This document shows positions 1 through 11,999 of a stretch of 64,000 nt of DNA, one piece after another. The position numbers and the translations under genes are program-made. Under the pieces are notes generated by a model, which was given only the letters and a program-made list of their open reading frames with translations, did not search any database and was not told the origin of the DNA. Location of the stretch: the NCBI GenBank assembly GCA_036850595.1, contig CM072152.1:7149640-7213639 (forward strand), read 5' to 3'. The stretch comes from Rhyacichthys aspro (Eukaryota; Chordata; Actinopteri; Gobiiformes; Rhyacichthyidae). Position 1 is the first letter of the stretch; every line of letters begins with the position of its first letter.

Positions 1-2697
1 AGTGCAGTGCTTTAGTAGATGGACACATCAGACAACTTTCCCAGAGCAAATAAATCAGTGATGGCTTACAACTCGTGCCAGAGCCAGTAAGAGAGTCCTA
101 CCTTATGGTCCGCACTGAAATGCAGTACTTCCACATTAGATTCCACATGTCCCTCGCATCTTCAGCTGGAAATTGGAGACTAGCTCTTCTCACTGATCCC
201 AGGCCAGAAGGGAAGCAGACCTCAGTGTTGTCTTATTAGTCCGACAGAGGTTGGAAACTCTGTGTTGCCCATGCCACTCCTCCCTGACTTCTTTAGACTC
301 CACCACAAATCACGAACTAGGCTTTTTACTGTGGAGAAGTTGTGACTAATTTTCCCCAGTTTGGGTTGGGATATACTTCAGAAGAGGATAAAGTCGCTAA
401 AATGAAGTCAAAGTACGGTTAATTTCAAATACAACTACAACGTCTAGGAGTGTACTATATTGCTAAGAATGTCAGTTCATTTAAAGCAAAACCCTGCAGT
501 GTATTGTTGTTTTACAATAAAGAATTTCACCGTTAAAGCATGCTCTATTTTTTCATTTTTTCCCCCATAAAACTGTTTTTAGCAGAAAATTGTATCATTG
601 AAGTCCGACCGCAACAAACTGTTAGAAATACTAACATTTAACTTTTAAAATTTTCTATATGGCTTCAACTTTATTATTTCCCCCTAAAATACAGTTCTAT
701 CCTGTGCACATCTACACAGGCAAAAGTTTAGTTTTGTATTTTTAACAACAATAGTTTTGTATTTTACTTTAAAATACAGAATTTTATAGCTGATGTTTGA
801 TATTTCAGTATAATTTACAATGTGAAACAAAAACTGGAAAATACTGTCATCAATCATATTTTACTGTATAAAGTTTACATTTTAGTGCTTTATTAAGGAT
901 GTTTTATTTTATACTGTTAAAATAATAACAACCATGCTAGCTATTTGTTGTTTTTTGAAGATAAAAAAGTACATTTCTGCAAACGTGATTCCAGCTAAGT
1001 AGACTTTTCTATTAAAAGCTCATGCATAACAACTATTTTAAAACTATTGGAGCCAATGCAAAAAAAAACAGTTTAGTTTCGAAAGTAGTTCAAAAGTAAA
1101 TGATTGAAGTACAATTTATTCAAAAAAAGTCAGTTCAAATTCATGTCACTACCCACCTCTGTGACTGCTGCCTAACTCCCCTAGTGCCTTGTGTTTCTCT
1201 CTGTGACCCTGCCGGCTGTTTGAAAGTAGAGCTGAGGCTTACGTAGTGTTACCAAGTAAGGCCAGGTGTCAGTGGAGCAGACGCAGAGGAAGAATCCCTC
1301 TCTGGTCCTCTCTGTAGCGCGTGTTCACATTCCACCAGTCGACTGCAGCCCTGCCCCGGCAGCCTATCACCTCTCAACACCAGGCCGTATAAATCACTGC
1401 TCTGCAATAGTTCTGTGACCAATGACTCTAACCTCATATCACTGCAGGAAAAATTGGTATGAAGTTTTCCTTGGGCCACGTACAAATGGATTTGTATGGT
1501 ACAGTCTTCCAATTGTCAAAACAGGAACGGAACGTACCACTTTGGGCACTCAACCATTAAATTAGGAAAACACCAGACTGTAACATTTTCTTACATTAAA
1601 CTTGTCTTATTTTTGTGATAAACAACCAGGTCAAAAAGAGGGAATGTAAAATATACTTTAAAAAAGAAGTGCCTTTTATCAGCAGCTGTTTGTGGCTTTA
1701 GTGTTGGCATCACACAACTGTTACTTTTTTATTTAAAACACGGCATTTGCTTGTAAAATGTAATAGTGAGTCCTTGAAATATAGAAAAGCTTGTTTATTT
1801 GCAAAAAGCTGTAAATAAATCTTCTTCTACTGTTTATTGCAACAGTATACAGTAAAAATTGCTATGCATGAGGATTCACTCACTACTTTCATTTAGTTAA
1901 TAGCAAAAGTCATACAATACAAAGGTTTGCTTTAAATACGACACACAAACTCTATGACAACTGCAGGGCTTTATGGTTTCATTTGCCAACACAAACTCTC
2001 CTGTATTTCTCAGTGGAAATGTTATATTCCACAACAACCACCTTCAGACCAAGAACCTTTTTAAAGCAACCTCAAATCTCAAGCCGCAAATCATTCACAG
2101 TTCATTGACATGAAATAGCAGATCATTTACACGACTCCCATGATTTTGCACCAGGACAAGTATACTCAGCGTCCTTCTGTAGATCCTTCAATGACAAATA
2201 GCACCACACACAGTACAGTGTGCATGGGCGGAAGAATAATAGCAACATTTTATCCACAGAACAGATTGTTTTTTTTCCCAGACAGACTAGACAGCGTTTC
2301 ATGAATAAGTCACTTTTCAAAACAGAGCAGAATAAAACATGCGCCAAGTATTGACTCAGCACAATAGAATGTGAGGTGTCTTCTCCTGAGATATAATGAA
2401 AACGATCTGCGAACTGAAGTGTGAGATGAAAACAGCAGCGCAGCCAGAAGAACATAGTCTTCAAATGTGGGACTATACATAAGAGGTCTAGCAGTTTTTT
2501 CAAGGCCGTTTATACAATAGTGGACGGATTTTGGCAAAACCGCAATGATTCTGTAGTGGATTAGTCTCGTTTACATTTTCACTCCAAAATGCAAATCCGT
2601 CCAAAAATGGAACTGATAGTTAGATTATTTGTACTTTTTATCGGTTTATCACTTTCCTTTTTGTGTTTATTTTTTACCAATCAACTTAAACGTTCCC
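1..2697. other. AT-rich non-coding stretch, nothing identified
   Basis: No gene, RNA gene or complete repeat is recognisable. The DNA is AT-rich with many short A and T runs, and has a slightly GC-richer island at about 1140-1510. Open frames here (for example 126 codons on the minus strand at 2123-2503) have no recognisable domain and are cysteine/leucine-rich in a way typical of chance frames. A long 3' UTR of a minus-strand gene starting near 2.9 kb cannot be excluded. Confidence 0.5.
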
Positions 2698-2700
2698 CAG

Positions 2701-2937
2701 TCATCCCATAAGTCTTGAGTTGGTCACATGCGAGTGCCAAAGGGCAGCACTTGAAGCCCGATCCTCCATCAGCAGCAGGCTCAGAGTGTTATGGCTCCAG
2801 ACCCTGACAGGAAGTCCAGCTGTCTCCAAGGCGTCAGGCTGAGTGTCCCGAGGATCACTGTCACCAAAGGCACTGTCCCCGGGGAATACATCCACCAGTT
2901 GGTAATGTAACACAACACAACATCCGGCCTCGTTTGG
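2701..2937 (-). CDS. unassigned open frame, possible exon or repeat fragment
   Basis: A minus-strand frame stays open for about 78 codons after an upstream TAA and ends with TGA at 2701-2703. It is clearly GC-richer than the surrounding AT-rich DNA and its codons look unbiased, which is why I list it. There is no ATG near its beginning and no good AG acceptor just upstream, so it is not a clean exon. I recognise no domain. It could be a fragment of an old mobile element, the end of a terminal exon, or a chance frame in a GC-richer island. Confidence 0.15.
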   Translation of the reverse strand, partial: PNEAGCCVVLHYQLVDVFPGDSAFGDSDPRDTQPDALETAGLPVRVWSHNTLSLLLMEDRASSAALWHSHVTNSRLMG

Positions 2938-3506
2938 AAGTTAATGCAAGGTCTCAGTTGCTGTTAGAAAAGTGAGTGCACACAATATTGTCACGCAAAA
3001 TCGACACTTCTTTGAAAAGTCTTGTTACCAGGGATTAGTCCAGAGATAGCCAATTAAATCTTTCAAGGGCCCACACCATTATAGATGTACAGAGAAATAC
3101 AGCTCATAATTGGTTTCCCTAAGAAGCTATTTACTGTAGTGGCCAAAAGTTACAGTAAATAGTGTAAGTCTATTTGTGACCAGACTTACAGGATTAAGAA
3201 GAATTTAGCCTGAAGGAAAGTGAGCAGTGGTGTCTGATTACGGGTTAAAACACTTGATTTGAGTCAAGCATTAGTACTTTTTTAATGGGCAAACACGCAA
3301 TGGTAGATTTGTTGTTTGTTGGTAAGAGAAACAACAAGAAGCTGGACTACTAAATCCAATTTGACGTGTGAAACCTTGGCTTTGTTTTTAATGAGCATGC
3401 ACTATTCTGAGATGATAACACGTGGGAGGTATTTATTATTATTTGTATTTGTATGTATTTTAACATTTTTTATATATATTTCTATTTTTATTAGTATATT
3501 TTCGGT

Positions 3507-3537
3507 TTATTATTATTATTATTATTATTATTATTTA
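3507..3537. repeat. (ATT)n microsatellite
   Basis: About nine uninterrupted TTA/ATT units, inside a longer T-rich tract (3430-3540). Confidence 0.9.
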
Positions 3538-4146
3538 TTTGTTATATGGCAGCTTTATGAGATGCATTGTTGATGACACTGTGCAGTATTTTATGGAAAG
3601 GGGAAAAGGTCAAATGACTTTTTTGATTTTAATGACGAAAGCCCTTTATAATACGATATTAAGTGAATACATTACATTTGGGACAAAGTAAAAACTTTTA
3701 GACCATTTATTTTTGTTGCCACGGTAACAGGTAAGTCTTTGAAGGGTAGGATACACTTCCTAATTAAAAACCTTCCAGAAACTGTTTGCAGCTGTCCACG
3801 TTTAGATCAGTTCTGTTGCTAAAATTGACAAAATATGGAGCTCTTAAGGAACAGGTTGAAGGATCAAGACTGATTAAGAGACTTTAAAGGCATCAGCAGG
3901 ACTTTAAAACAAATACACTCAGAAAACAGTTGTAGATTGTGTATTATACCTCAATATAAACTCTTAAATAAATTCCAATTTCATACTCCATGTGCAGCAC
4001 TGCTTTGAAGACACAGAGATTGTATTGGAGAACTCTGCAGCCATCAGTCACTTTAATTGCCTAATTTTCCGTGTAGTGTCTGAGGCTATATTTGTGTTGG
4101 CTTTTTGGTCACTGAGCATTTTTATGTGGGCAATTTAACATCGAAA

Positions 4147-4215
4147 AACATTAGCCTGAGGAGTGATACTTCATATTTCTTGACGACTGCGCACATCCAG
4201 CCGCCGGTAAATGTC
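4147..4215 (+). repeat. dispersed repeat fragment, copy 1
   Basis: This segment resembles 5060-5115: both contain a block reading attagcct(g/a)agga(g/c)tgatacttcat, followed by a similar ttgacaattgcac-like stretch. The two lie about 920 bp apart in direct orientation. The family is not recognised. Confidence 0.5.
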
Positions 4216-4618
4216 GGACACAGCAACTGTTCCGCACTAACTCTATCTGATCGCAGGGAAAGGAAACGCTGCAAGACAGTAATGCTAATCCACACATCCA
4301 CCATGTGCCTTTGTTATTCTATCTAGACGTTTAAGAATAGCCAAGTATTTTCACTCCCTGTTGGCTTCTGTGGCCTTCCTCTGAGCAGCTGCCAAACACT
4401 TCTGCCAGTTCGTCCCTCTGACCTCGACTGTGGCACGCTAACACATAGCTAAGCCAACAACGTATAGCAAGTAATGAGATAGAGAGCAACGATACAGTCA
4501 GAATTAATCAAGTTTTACAGATAAAATAACGCCTGGGTGAGATTGAAGATGTAAATGTTTCAATGTACCACCCTGACTTCCAATTTTATTTTTTTTTTAC
4601 AGTTTCCAAAGACTAACT

Positions 4619-4655
4619 GTCACACCAACATCAAGATATCCTAATAGGCACTCTA
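4619..4655 (+). repeat. dispersed repeat fragment shared with 31326-31361
   Basis: A block beginning tgtcacaccaacatcaagat recurs at about 31326-31361 with few differences over roughly 33 bases, in the same orientation. Family unknown. Confidence 0.5.
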
Positions 4656-4904
4656 ACATACTTATCACATACTAATTAGAAATACTTAAAGTGAAGACTG
4701 TATTTAAATTAAAATATGTTTTATTTATAATTTTGAGGTTACACATACTAAGCAAAACATTCACTTAATAGGATATTCCAGATTTTTTTTCCAAGTTTTT
4801 GTAGTGCGTCGACATCAAGGTCAGGTCTGGTCTGGATGATATATTAATGTCAGCTTTGTGGACTCTGAGCATCTTTAATTGGGGAGGTTCACACAAAATA
4901 AGGT

Positions 4905-5040
4905 CCAAGTCAAGTTTATTCATATAGTACATTTAAAACAACCATTTCCTAGTGCTTTACAGGCTTAGTACATGCATTTGAAAATATAATAAAACTTAAA
5001 TAAATAAATAAATAAATCAATAAATCAATAAATAAATAAT
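4905..5040 (+). repeat. 3' tail of a non-LTR/SINE-type retroposon
   Basis: The stretch starts gtcaagtttattcatatag, continues to an agtgctttacag motif, and ends in a degenerate (AAATA)n tail at 4998-5038. Such caagtttatt...gctttacag sequences followed by a simple-repeat tail are common in fish genomes. The A-rich end puts the element in plus orientation. Family assignment is from memory of the tail only. Confidence 0.55.
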
Positions 5041-5059
5041 GGTCCAGCTCAACTTATAA

Positions 5060-5115
5060 GAAATTAGCCTAAGGACTGATACTTCATTTCACTTTTATTG
5101 ACAATTGCACTCATC
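5060..5115 (+). repeat. dispersed repeat fragment, copy 2
   Basis: Direct-orientation partner of 4147-4215, sharing the attagcct...tgatacttcat block. Confidence 0.45.
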
Positions 5116-5559
5116 TTGTTATTGATTACTGTTGGATTGTTGTGCTAAACAAACAATCTAAATAAATTACAGAGATACTCCAGATTTTTGGAGTGTTGCA
5201 TAGATTTACATTTACCTGTGATAGAGTGTTATCAAGGGGTCACACTCTGAAGAGTATATTTATGTGATCTTGGGAAACAGGAAGCGAGCTCGACCAGCAC
5301 TTCCAGCTGCCTGTTTTAGTAACGCAAGGCTGTCTACAAGGCGTACTTTAACACTAACAAAGACTGACTTAAATGAATATGCTCCCACAATGGCATATTT
5401 GATATAATATGAACTTTATATAAAAAAAGCTGTTATTTTTGAAAGGTTTGATGCCTTAGTGATGTTGTCGCAGTCCCATGGATACTGTCTGCATTCTTTA
5501 GCTCAATGCTTGAATCAGATTATAAAGACAAACTCTTATAGGTGTTCTTGCAATGATAT

Positions 5560-5960
5560 AGTAACATATGTTCTCATGGACGGTCTGGGCGTCTCCACAG
5601 AAATCAATCAATCAACTGCGTGCTCTAAGTTATGTGTGGGGAGTTAGATCAGAGTGGAACGACACAGTCACACTCGTCCACACTCACGCGGCACATCGAT
5701 TTGACAGGGCTCGCACACTTTGATGTTTCCATTTCACGCCTTGAGGAGATTCACACACAAAGTGACCGATATCAGACCGTCCAGCATCGTGTATCCGCCG
5801 GCGGGGAGCAAAGGAGAAGAATAGGCCGGATGAGAGAGCAGCCCCGAAGCCTACAGTGTGAACAAGCTGCTGGCACAATATGACAGAGCTCAGTGTCAGT
5901 CAGCACAGTCACAGTTGGCAAATGAATGTAATTAGCACTCTATTAGAGACGCCGCAGTCT
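5560..5960. other. candidate conserved non-coding element
   Basis: A CpG- and GC-richer island in AT-rich flanks, with no coding sense. It contains a run of aatc units (aatcaatcaatcaactg near 5602) and several CpG clusters (5690-5700 and 5790-5830). Short open frames on both strands here are a by-product of the composition. Conservation is inferred, not tested. Confidence 0.35.
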
Positions 5961-6394
5961 TTAACACTATATTTCACACAACAGGGACAGGCCTTGTGGT
6001 AGAGAGGATGTCTGTGGGGATAAAACAACAGATTAAAGACATTATTTGGAGGAGCTGACTTAAAATCCAGAATTATCGGAGTTCAGAGGCTCATCGTAGA
6101 GATCAGTGCCAGAGGATCAGGGACTTGGCCCGGCCTCTACAGGAGCGTGTGAATCAGTGCTGAATAATAAAGGCTACAGTCTGCTAACTTTACACAGTCT
6201 GTGGCAGCCTTTACAACAACTCCAGCTCATTCAATACATGTTCTATTTCATCCTATTCTGGGATACTTTACACTTAGACTTTATTGACAAAACCATGAAC
6301 ATTTTGAACGTTGAGCAGTCAGACTTTTTAAAAAATCAAATATTTTCAAATATTTAGTCTGGCATATTTACCAAATAATTCTGTTGAGTTTGGC

Positions 6395-6450
6395 ACAGGT
6401 TTTTATGCCGGATTGCCTTCCCAACGCAACCATCTCCATTTATCTGGTCT
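6395..6450 (-). repeat. SINE/LINE 3'-tail fragment, reverse orientation
   Basis: Read on the minus strand this gives gataaatggagatggttgcg and then a ggaaggcaatccggcat block. That is a diverged form of the widespread fish retroposon tail reading ggataaatg(g/c)agagg...gtcaggaagggcatc, which is also present at 43975-44165 in plus orientation. Confidence 0.6.
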
Positions 6451-6889
6451 TAGAACTGGCCACTTCACCAATGTAGAGCTCAGCAGCCACCCTGTATAAC
6501 ATTTAGCCCAAAAGTATAACTTCTTAAAATCATTTTGATGGTTCTTAAACATGAGATCGGTGGAATCAGGCCTATCTCACTGACACAGGACCCTCAGCTG
6601 GACAGGAACCTCCAAATAAACGAGATGGAGGAATATGACGAGAGATTACTTGAGTGAGGAGCTCTACCACACTATACATAAAATTAAGAAAATAGACCAA
6701 TAAATTGGACCCTCGCAGAGTCGTATTTGGACAAAATACACTAAATTGACCCTACCGTTTTGCTGTCTTGTAAATAAAGATGGTGCTAATGCCGGTGCAG
6801 AAAGATATATGCCCTCTGCTGGATAAAAGTTACACAGGGCAACTTTAAATCACCTTATTGGAATAAAAATGATTTGTAAAATAACAAGA

Positions 6890-7130
6890 CTTCTTGGCTG
6901 GTTGGTTTACACTGAAAGCAACTTGAAAAAGTATTGGCAATGCTTTCATGTAATGTTTAATCAGACAGAGATAATTGAATTATCACATTAGTCCAATGCT
7001 GAACTCAGAACTAGAAGGTTTCTGTAATTGTTTTTTTTAATAAAATAAAAGCAGGCACAGTAGCTGTGCCCTGTTTTTTTTTGCTGACTTTTCGGCAACA
7101 GCAGCTTTAAATTGTGTTTAGTTAAATGTC
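6890..7130 (+). repeat. unclassified interspersed repeat, copy 1 of 3
   Basis: A core reading ttggcaatgctt...caatgtttaa...gagataatt matches 15050-15110 closely, and both copies are followed at a similar distance by a T-run and an aataaaa block. A third copy at 60745-61020 shares the region upstream of this core with copy 2. All three are in plus orientation. No coding sequence or clear termini were found. Confidence 0.55.
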
Positions 7131-7739
7131 AAGGAAAAATTAGTGGTCATATAATTTAAAAGTTCACATAAAATACAGTTTATGTCTCATATCAAACAAC
7201 AAGTGGCGCACTGGGATGATTACACAGCAGTAAAAACCCAAGGTTCTTTGGGTAGGGCAGGGTGAGTAATTAATTATTTTAATCCCAATTACAACCATTA
7301 ATGTGCCACATAATGTGCTGGTGGATGTTGGATGCATGTCTGCCCCAAGACAACACAGTGAACTGTACCCTGAAATACATGAACTAACCTTGTAAATGTC
7401 CCATTCAACACTGTTTTATAGCAAAGACTAGAAACAGTGACATCAATAAACACTTTGCACAGAATGGTGCTCTAAGTGACCTGTAAAAAGAAGATAGATG
7501 AAGTTTAGGAAAACAAATGTTGAATCTTAAGTAAAATCTAGATGTCACCCACATGACTGTCACATAAATTATACTTTGCTGCTGTTTCAAAACTTGACAA
7601 TCCTTTTGACCACAATCAAGCAGCCTTACTTCAGTGGTTACCCAAACTGTGCCAACCGACCCGTACTGTAGCACTCAGTAAAGCTGTGGCTATTACATGG
7701 TGTGCTCAGATCTAATGACTTCCACCAGGTCTGGACAGT

Positions 7740-8000
7740 CTGATGTGGCCCAGTGACCCGCAGAAGAACACTGCAGAGCGGTATTGGACGTTTCCACCTG
7801 ACTGCCGGGTCCTCTCACGCCCCGTCAACACCGACTTCAATTCTGTCCAATATTGTCAACTCGGCCATTAACACACAGGTAAACGCGTGACGGTGTGACA
7901 TTTTATCAATCGGGCCATTGATCTGCTGGAGATCGCGATAAACACTGAAGTAAACATCACTCGGAAGCAGTTAAAGGGGTCAGTTCATGGGACACAAAGC
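7740..8000. other. candidate conserved non-coding element
   Basis: CpG-containing island with a dyad at 7905-7922 (ATCAAT, six bases, ATTGAT) and a tccaatattgtc block containing the SOX-type core ATTGT. No coding sense. The regulatory role is inferred from composition. Confidence 0.35.
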
Positions 8001-8059
8001 AAAACCTGTTAGTGTAGACATTCGAGATATTTACAATGGAACGAATGCACAATAATGAG

Positions 8060-8465
8060 AAGAAATAATTTAATAATTTACTTTAATTTGTGATTTAGTA
8101 TGTATATCCAATCCATTGCAAACCACTTTCACATCTCCATCATTCTCCAAACAACAGCATCTCTTTCTCAGCTTAATCAAACTCGACGACAGCCTGTAAT
8201 CGTTATTTAAATGGAGCTGGCATGAATCTGTGGGGGAGCGTTTTGGTCTGCAACACCCCCCGGAGACAGGGCTGAATGGATAGAACCGGGGGGGAGGGGA
8301 GGGGGTGCACGGGCTCATGAATAAATATGACCTGAAGGTGTGACCATCTCTGCTCCGAGAGGCTCATCCTCTCAGGTTTGATTACAGCGCTCCGAGGCAG
8401 ACGTCAGCTGACCCGCGGACGTCTCTGTCATTAGTCACACTCAAATCAGACCAAATACAGACGGG
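8060..8465. other. candidate conserved non-coding element
   Basis: Contains taatttactttaattt at the left, a RUNX-type AACCAC core at 8121-8126, a gtaatcgttatttaaatgg block near 8195, and a G-run tract at 8288-8313. It is followed by a CpG-containing segment (8380-8430). No recognisable coding potential. Confidence 0.35.
8288..8313 (+). other. G-run tract, possible G-quadruplex
   Basis: Plus-strand G-runs of seven, four, five and three are separated by one, one and five bases. This satisfies the usual four-run G-quadruplex pattern. Whether it folds or matters is unknown. Confidence 0.5.
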
Positions 8466-9579
8466 CTAAAAGAAGCTGGCAATGCTTTTGGAAGGATGTG
8501 TAGAACTCGCTAAACGTTTTACAAGAATAAAGTGTGGGTATAATTAATGTAATAATCAGATGGAGTGTCTAGTTCAGTTCAGTTCAGTGTGAATGAGCCT
8601 TTAGGCAAAATTTGGTGTAGCTACGCACTGCAACATCAACCAAATTGGATTCCACTCATCATCAAAGTGCAGAGTGTATATAAATAGTATAAAAACATAA
8701 TTCAAAACTCTAACTAATCTAAACTGTTAAGAATTGCAGACTGGTTGCACATGAAAACTACAGTGCCATGTATTCATAAAACTTATAACCACATTTTCCT
8801 TTCACTTATGAATGTTTTTTTGGACAATTTACAACATAACCAAGAGTTTTCAAAATAAAAGTGGGTTTGTAGTTTTAGCATTTTGAGATGTTATCCAAAA
8901 AAAGTACTGATACAGGATAAAACTGTCTGATGCTATTCTCTGTAACAATTTGGCGGTTCTTTTTAATGCACCAGACTTGCAACAGACTATTGCTGTTGCT
9001 GATGCGACTATTTCTTATTCATGTCAAATAGCAAGTTCCTGTGAAAGAAATGTCATATTTTTGCAAACTCTAGATTTAGGCACATTGTCAACCCCATATT
9101 TTCTTTTTTTTATGAATGCCATTGTGAACTTTAGTCCTCACCATACATAAGGAATATTTTATTTTTGTGCAAAATCACTTGTAAATAAAATGTTCCGTCA
9201 AGGTCCAGGTTAGGACACAAAAAACACGGAAAAATTAAGGAATTTCAACAATTAAAAAACATTTAAAAAAACACACTGCAGTGGTAGAAAACAAGCACTT
9301 TAAATGGGAGTCAAGGAGCACAGTTGGCCCTATTTTTTTTTAAAGGCTTAGGTATAACTTGAAAAAGAAAAAAAAAAAATCTTACAAATTTTTAATTCAC
9401 CCCCGAATACTCAAATTGGCCAAATTATATGCCATTTGCATCAACACAGCTTAAGTTATACAAAAAAGAAAAAGAAAACTGAAAAAAGGAGGGTTAATCA
9501 AGTCTCCATGCTACATTTAGATTCAGTCACTTTTTCTAAATCATGTAAAACAGCATGTTATATAAGATTTGCACTCTAG

Positions 9580-9910
9580 ATAAACATGCATGGGTGGCCC
9601 AGACTGGACAGCAGTGATATGGCGGACTACAGCACGTGCCTTTTCACACTCTCCCGGCCTCAGACCGCACACAATAGACTGCAGCTTGTCAGGGTCACAA
9701 CACGACAATAGCACTTCCCCTCAGCTGACCTCACTAACACATACTAGGCCTCATGTCACTATTCAGCCTCTCTCAACACCACGACACAAAGAGGAAACGG
9801 GGCTGTCCGTCACTCACATGGGCTTCAGACATGACACGGCACAGGGCTCACTCGGCCTGAGCTGCTCCTGCTGAATTAGCGCAGATTCTCTGGGTACATT
9901 TAATTGGAAC
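9580..9910. other. candidate conserved non-coding element
   Basis: GC-richer island between AT-rich flanks, with an E-box-like CACGTG at about 9633 and no domain in any frame. A 94-codon plus-strand frame (9590-9874) has no recognisable features and is probably composition-driven. Confidence 0.3.
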
Positions 9911-10617
9911 GTTGTCTCTGTCTCACTAACAAGCACTAGAGGGGATGGATTTTTATAAGCTTAGTATGTCCAAGTTTGTTAACACATATTCACATTTTTT
10001 CCAGACAAAACCTCCTTCTCACTGTCCAAAATTACCTTTAAATCTGCCAGTAACTTACAGTTGGCTCAAAGTAAGTCTAATTGTCACTTTTCTCAGGTTG
10101 AACAACCAAGCCAAGAAGAAGAAGTTGGTTGGACTGGTGCTTATGCTTCAAATATTTTTTGCCATTTTGGTTTATTCCATTATATTTATTGCACTATGGT
10201 CTTAGCACATGCTGTCTTATGTTTCTTAAGTCAATAAATTGGTCAGTTACGGATCTTTTGAAAAAGTCTTGGAGATTAAATTGAAACTAAACGGTACAGC
10301 ATCCAATTGAAGCTGTTTCCCAATGTCTCTTTTTGCACTAAAGTCTACAAGGAAAATTTGAGAGATTTTTTTTTTACTGCAATACATCAATTGTCCACTA
10401 GTGGAACTGGTGACAGAGAAGAGAGAAATGGGACCATATCTAGGTCTTGTAATACATCCATGTTTCAAACAAACACCTCATCCATCATTCAAAAGACCTG
10501 CATACTATATTTACACTAGTTTTGATGGGAAATGAATACCAGTTGTGTCGAGTGTACCAATTAAAACAAAACTTTACAGGACTCGGGCCAAGTTTAGACC
10601 AAGACAGTGAGGCAAAA

Positions 10618-10662
10618 TCAAGACTATGATACAAGAAGAAGAAGAAAAAGAAGAAGAAGCAA
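10618..10662 (+). repeat. GAA/AAG-rich simple repeat
   Basis: Imperfect run of agaagaagaagaaaaagaag units, purine-only on the plus strand. Confidence 0.75.
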
Positions 10663-10939
10663 AGAGGAGACCACCACAAAATCTTACAATGCATGTTCTT
10701 GGTTGCATAGAAGTTTCCATCTACTCACAGTGATGCTCTTTATAAATGAATCAGCTGTGGTCAAGAAAGTCTACACTATTAATAGCATCATAACAAACGA
10801 TGTTGTTTCATTGCTCCAAAAATGTCTGGCTGATCATCTTTATTTTCTGTGATTGCCAGCTTCCTCTAAAATATTATGCTATTGGACTTGACATAATGCA
10901 AGGAACAGTAAAGCTAGCTCCAAAATCATATTCCAAAAA

Positions 10940-11260
10940 AATATTTATATAACCCAAAATCACAACAATAATTGCCTCAAAAGGCTTCACAAAGACAAAA
11001 GGCATCAAACTAACCATCAGGCTGTACTAGAAAACATCCCTGTCCTTAGAGCCTCCATCAGGATGAGGAAAAAGGGTGAAAAAAGAAACCTAAAGAGAAC
11101 CAGAGAAGGAGAGATCTACTTCCAGGACGAATAGGCCATGCAAATGTCCACGACAGATCTTTTAGTCCATGGTTAAAGTAAACCACACGACAAGGGTATC
11201 TTTCCTGTCGCCCAGAGGAAGATGTTTTCATGTAAAGTCTGTTTTTATTCACAATAAATA
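10940..11260 (+). repeat. interspersed repeat with gaggaaaaa...ccagagaagg motif
   Basis: Contains caacaataattgcctcaaa, then a gtccttagagcctccatcag block, an aggaaaaagg...gaaacc block and a ggagagatct...ttccaggacg block in that order. I recognise this order as a common fish interspersed repeat of unknown coding origin. A shorter diverged copy lies at 37056-37160. Confidence 0.6.
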
Positions 11261-11569
11261 ACTCTTCTCATGTCAAACTTATTGACTGTGACCATGATAA
11301 GTTATTCCTTTCAGCAGCCCATGCTTTGTGTATTACGTCTAGTCAAAGTCAAACTCTCAGAGGTGCACCTTACCTTTTATAGAAGGAGTTGAGAGGCTGC
11401 AGACACAGGAACTGCCAGTAATCCAAACAAAACGCTTTGAACTTCAACATTTCCTCAGCTTAATCTAACTGCAGCATTGTCTTACGATTTCATGAGTAGA
11501 AAAATGTTTGCTCAAAAAGAACACCTCAAATGAATAGGAACAAAGCGGATCCTTCTTGTTTAAGCCGTC

Positions 11570-11990
11570 CCATCCCAGAATGAGGCCGTGTGTACGGGGG
11601 CCGCACGGAGGGGGCAGGACCTATCCATCTCTTCTCATTGGAAACTACTGCGTCTTCCTCTAGGTCTTGATAGAAATGTCAAGCAGATTTCTCCTTGTCG
11701 GGACAACCTGCTCGACAACCCAACCTCGTCCCGGTCCCTGTACTCCCTCCCGGACAGTCGGTCAATAGAGGAGGGTCTCGTCTCAATCAGAAGCGAGCTC
11801 CAGCTGCTCCTATTGTCTGCGCGACCACGCTGACGAGGTCTGAGTGTGGTGCGCCACGCTGGGCCAACAAAGCACACAAAGGCCTCCCCCGGTGGCTTCA
11901 TCAATTAGGGTTTATCACACGCTGCACGCGCCGAGGACTGTGGAGGATGAACACTCCCATCAATCCCATAATCATAAATAAATGAAGAAC
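11570..11990. other. candidate conserved non-coding element
   Basis: CpG-rich island (11720-11940) containing a homeodomain-type CAATTAG at 11902-11908 and CACGC boxes. Overlapping frames of 81-96 codons on both strands show no domain, which fits composition rather than coding. Confidence 0.4.
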
Positions 11991-11999
11991 TAGGTCTAA

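Noticed and set aside
2123..2503. 126-codon minus-strand frame
   Set aside because: Cys/Leu/Phe-rich product typical of AT-rich chance frames; no domain, no splice context, and another frame overlaps it.
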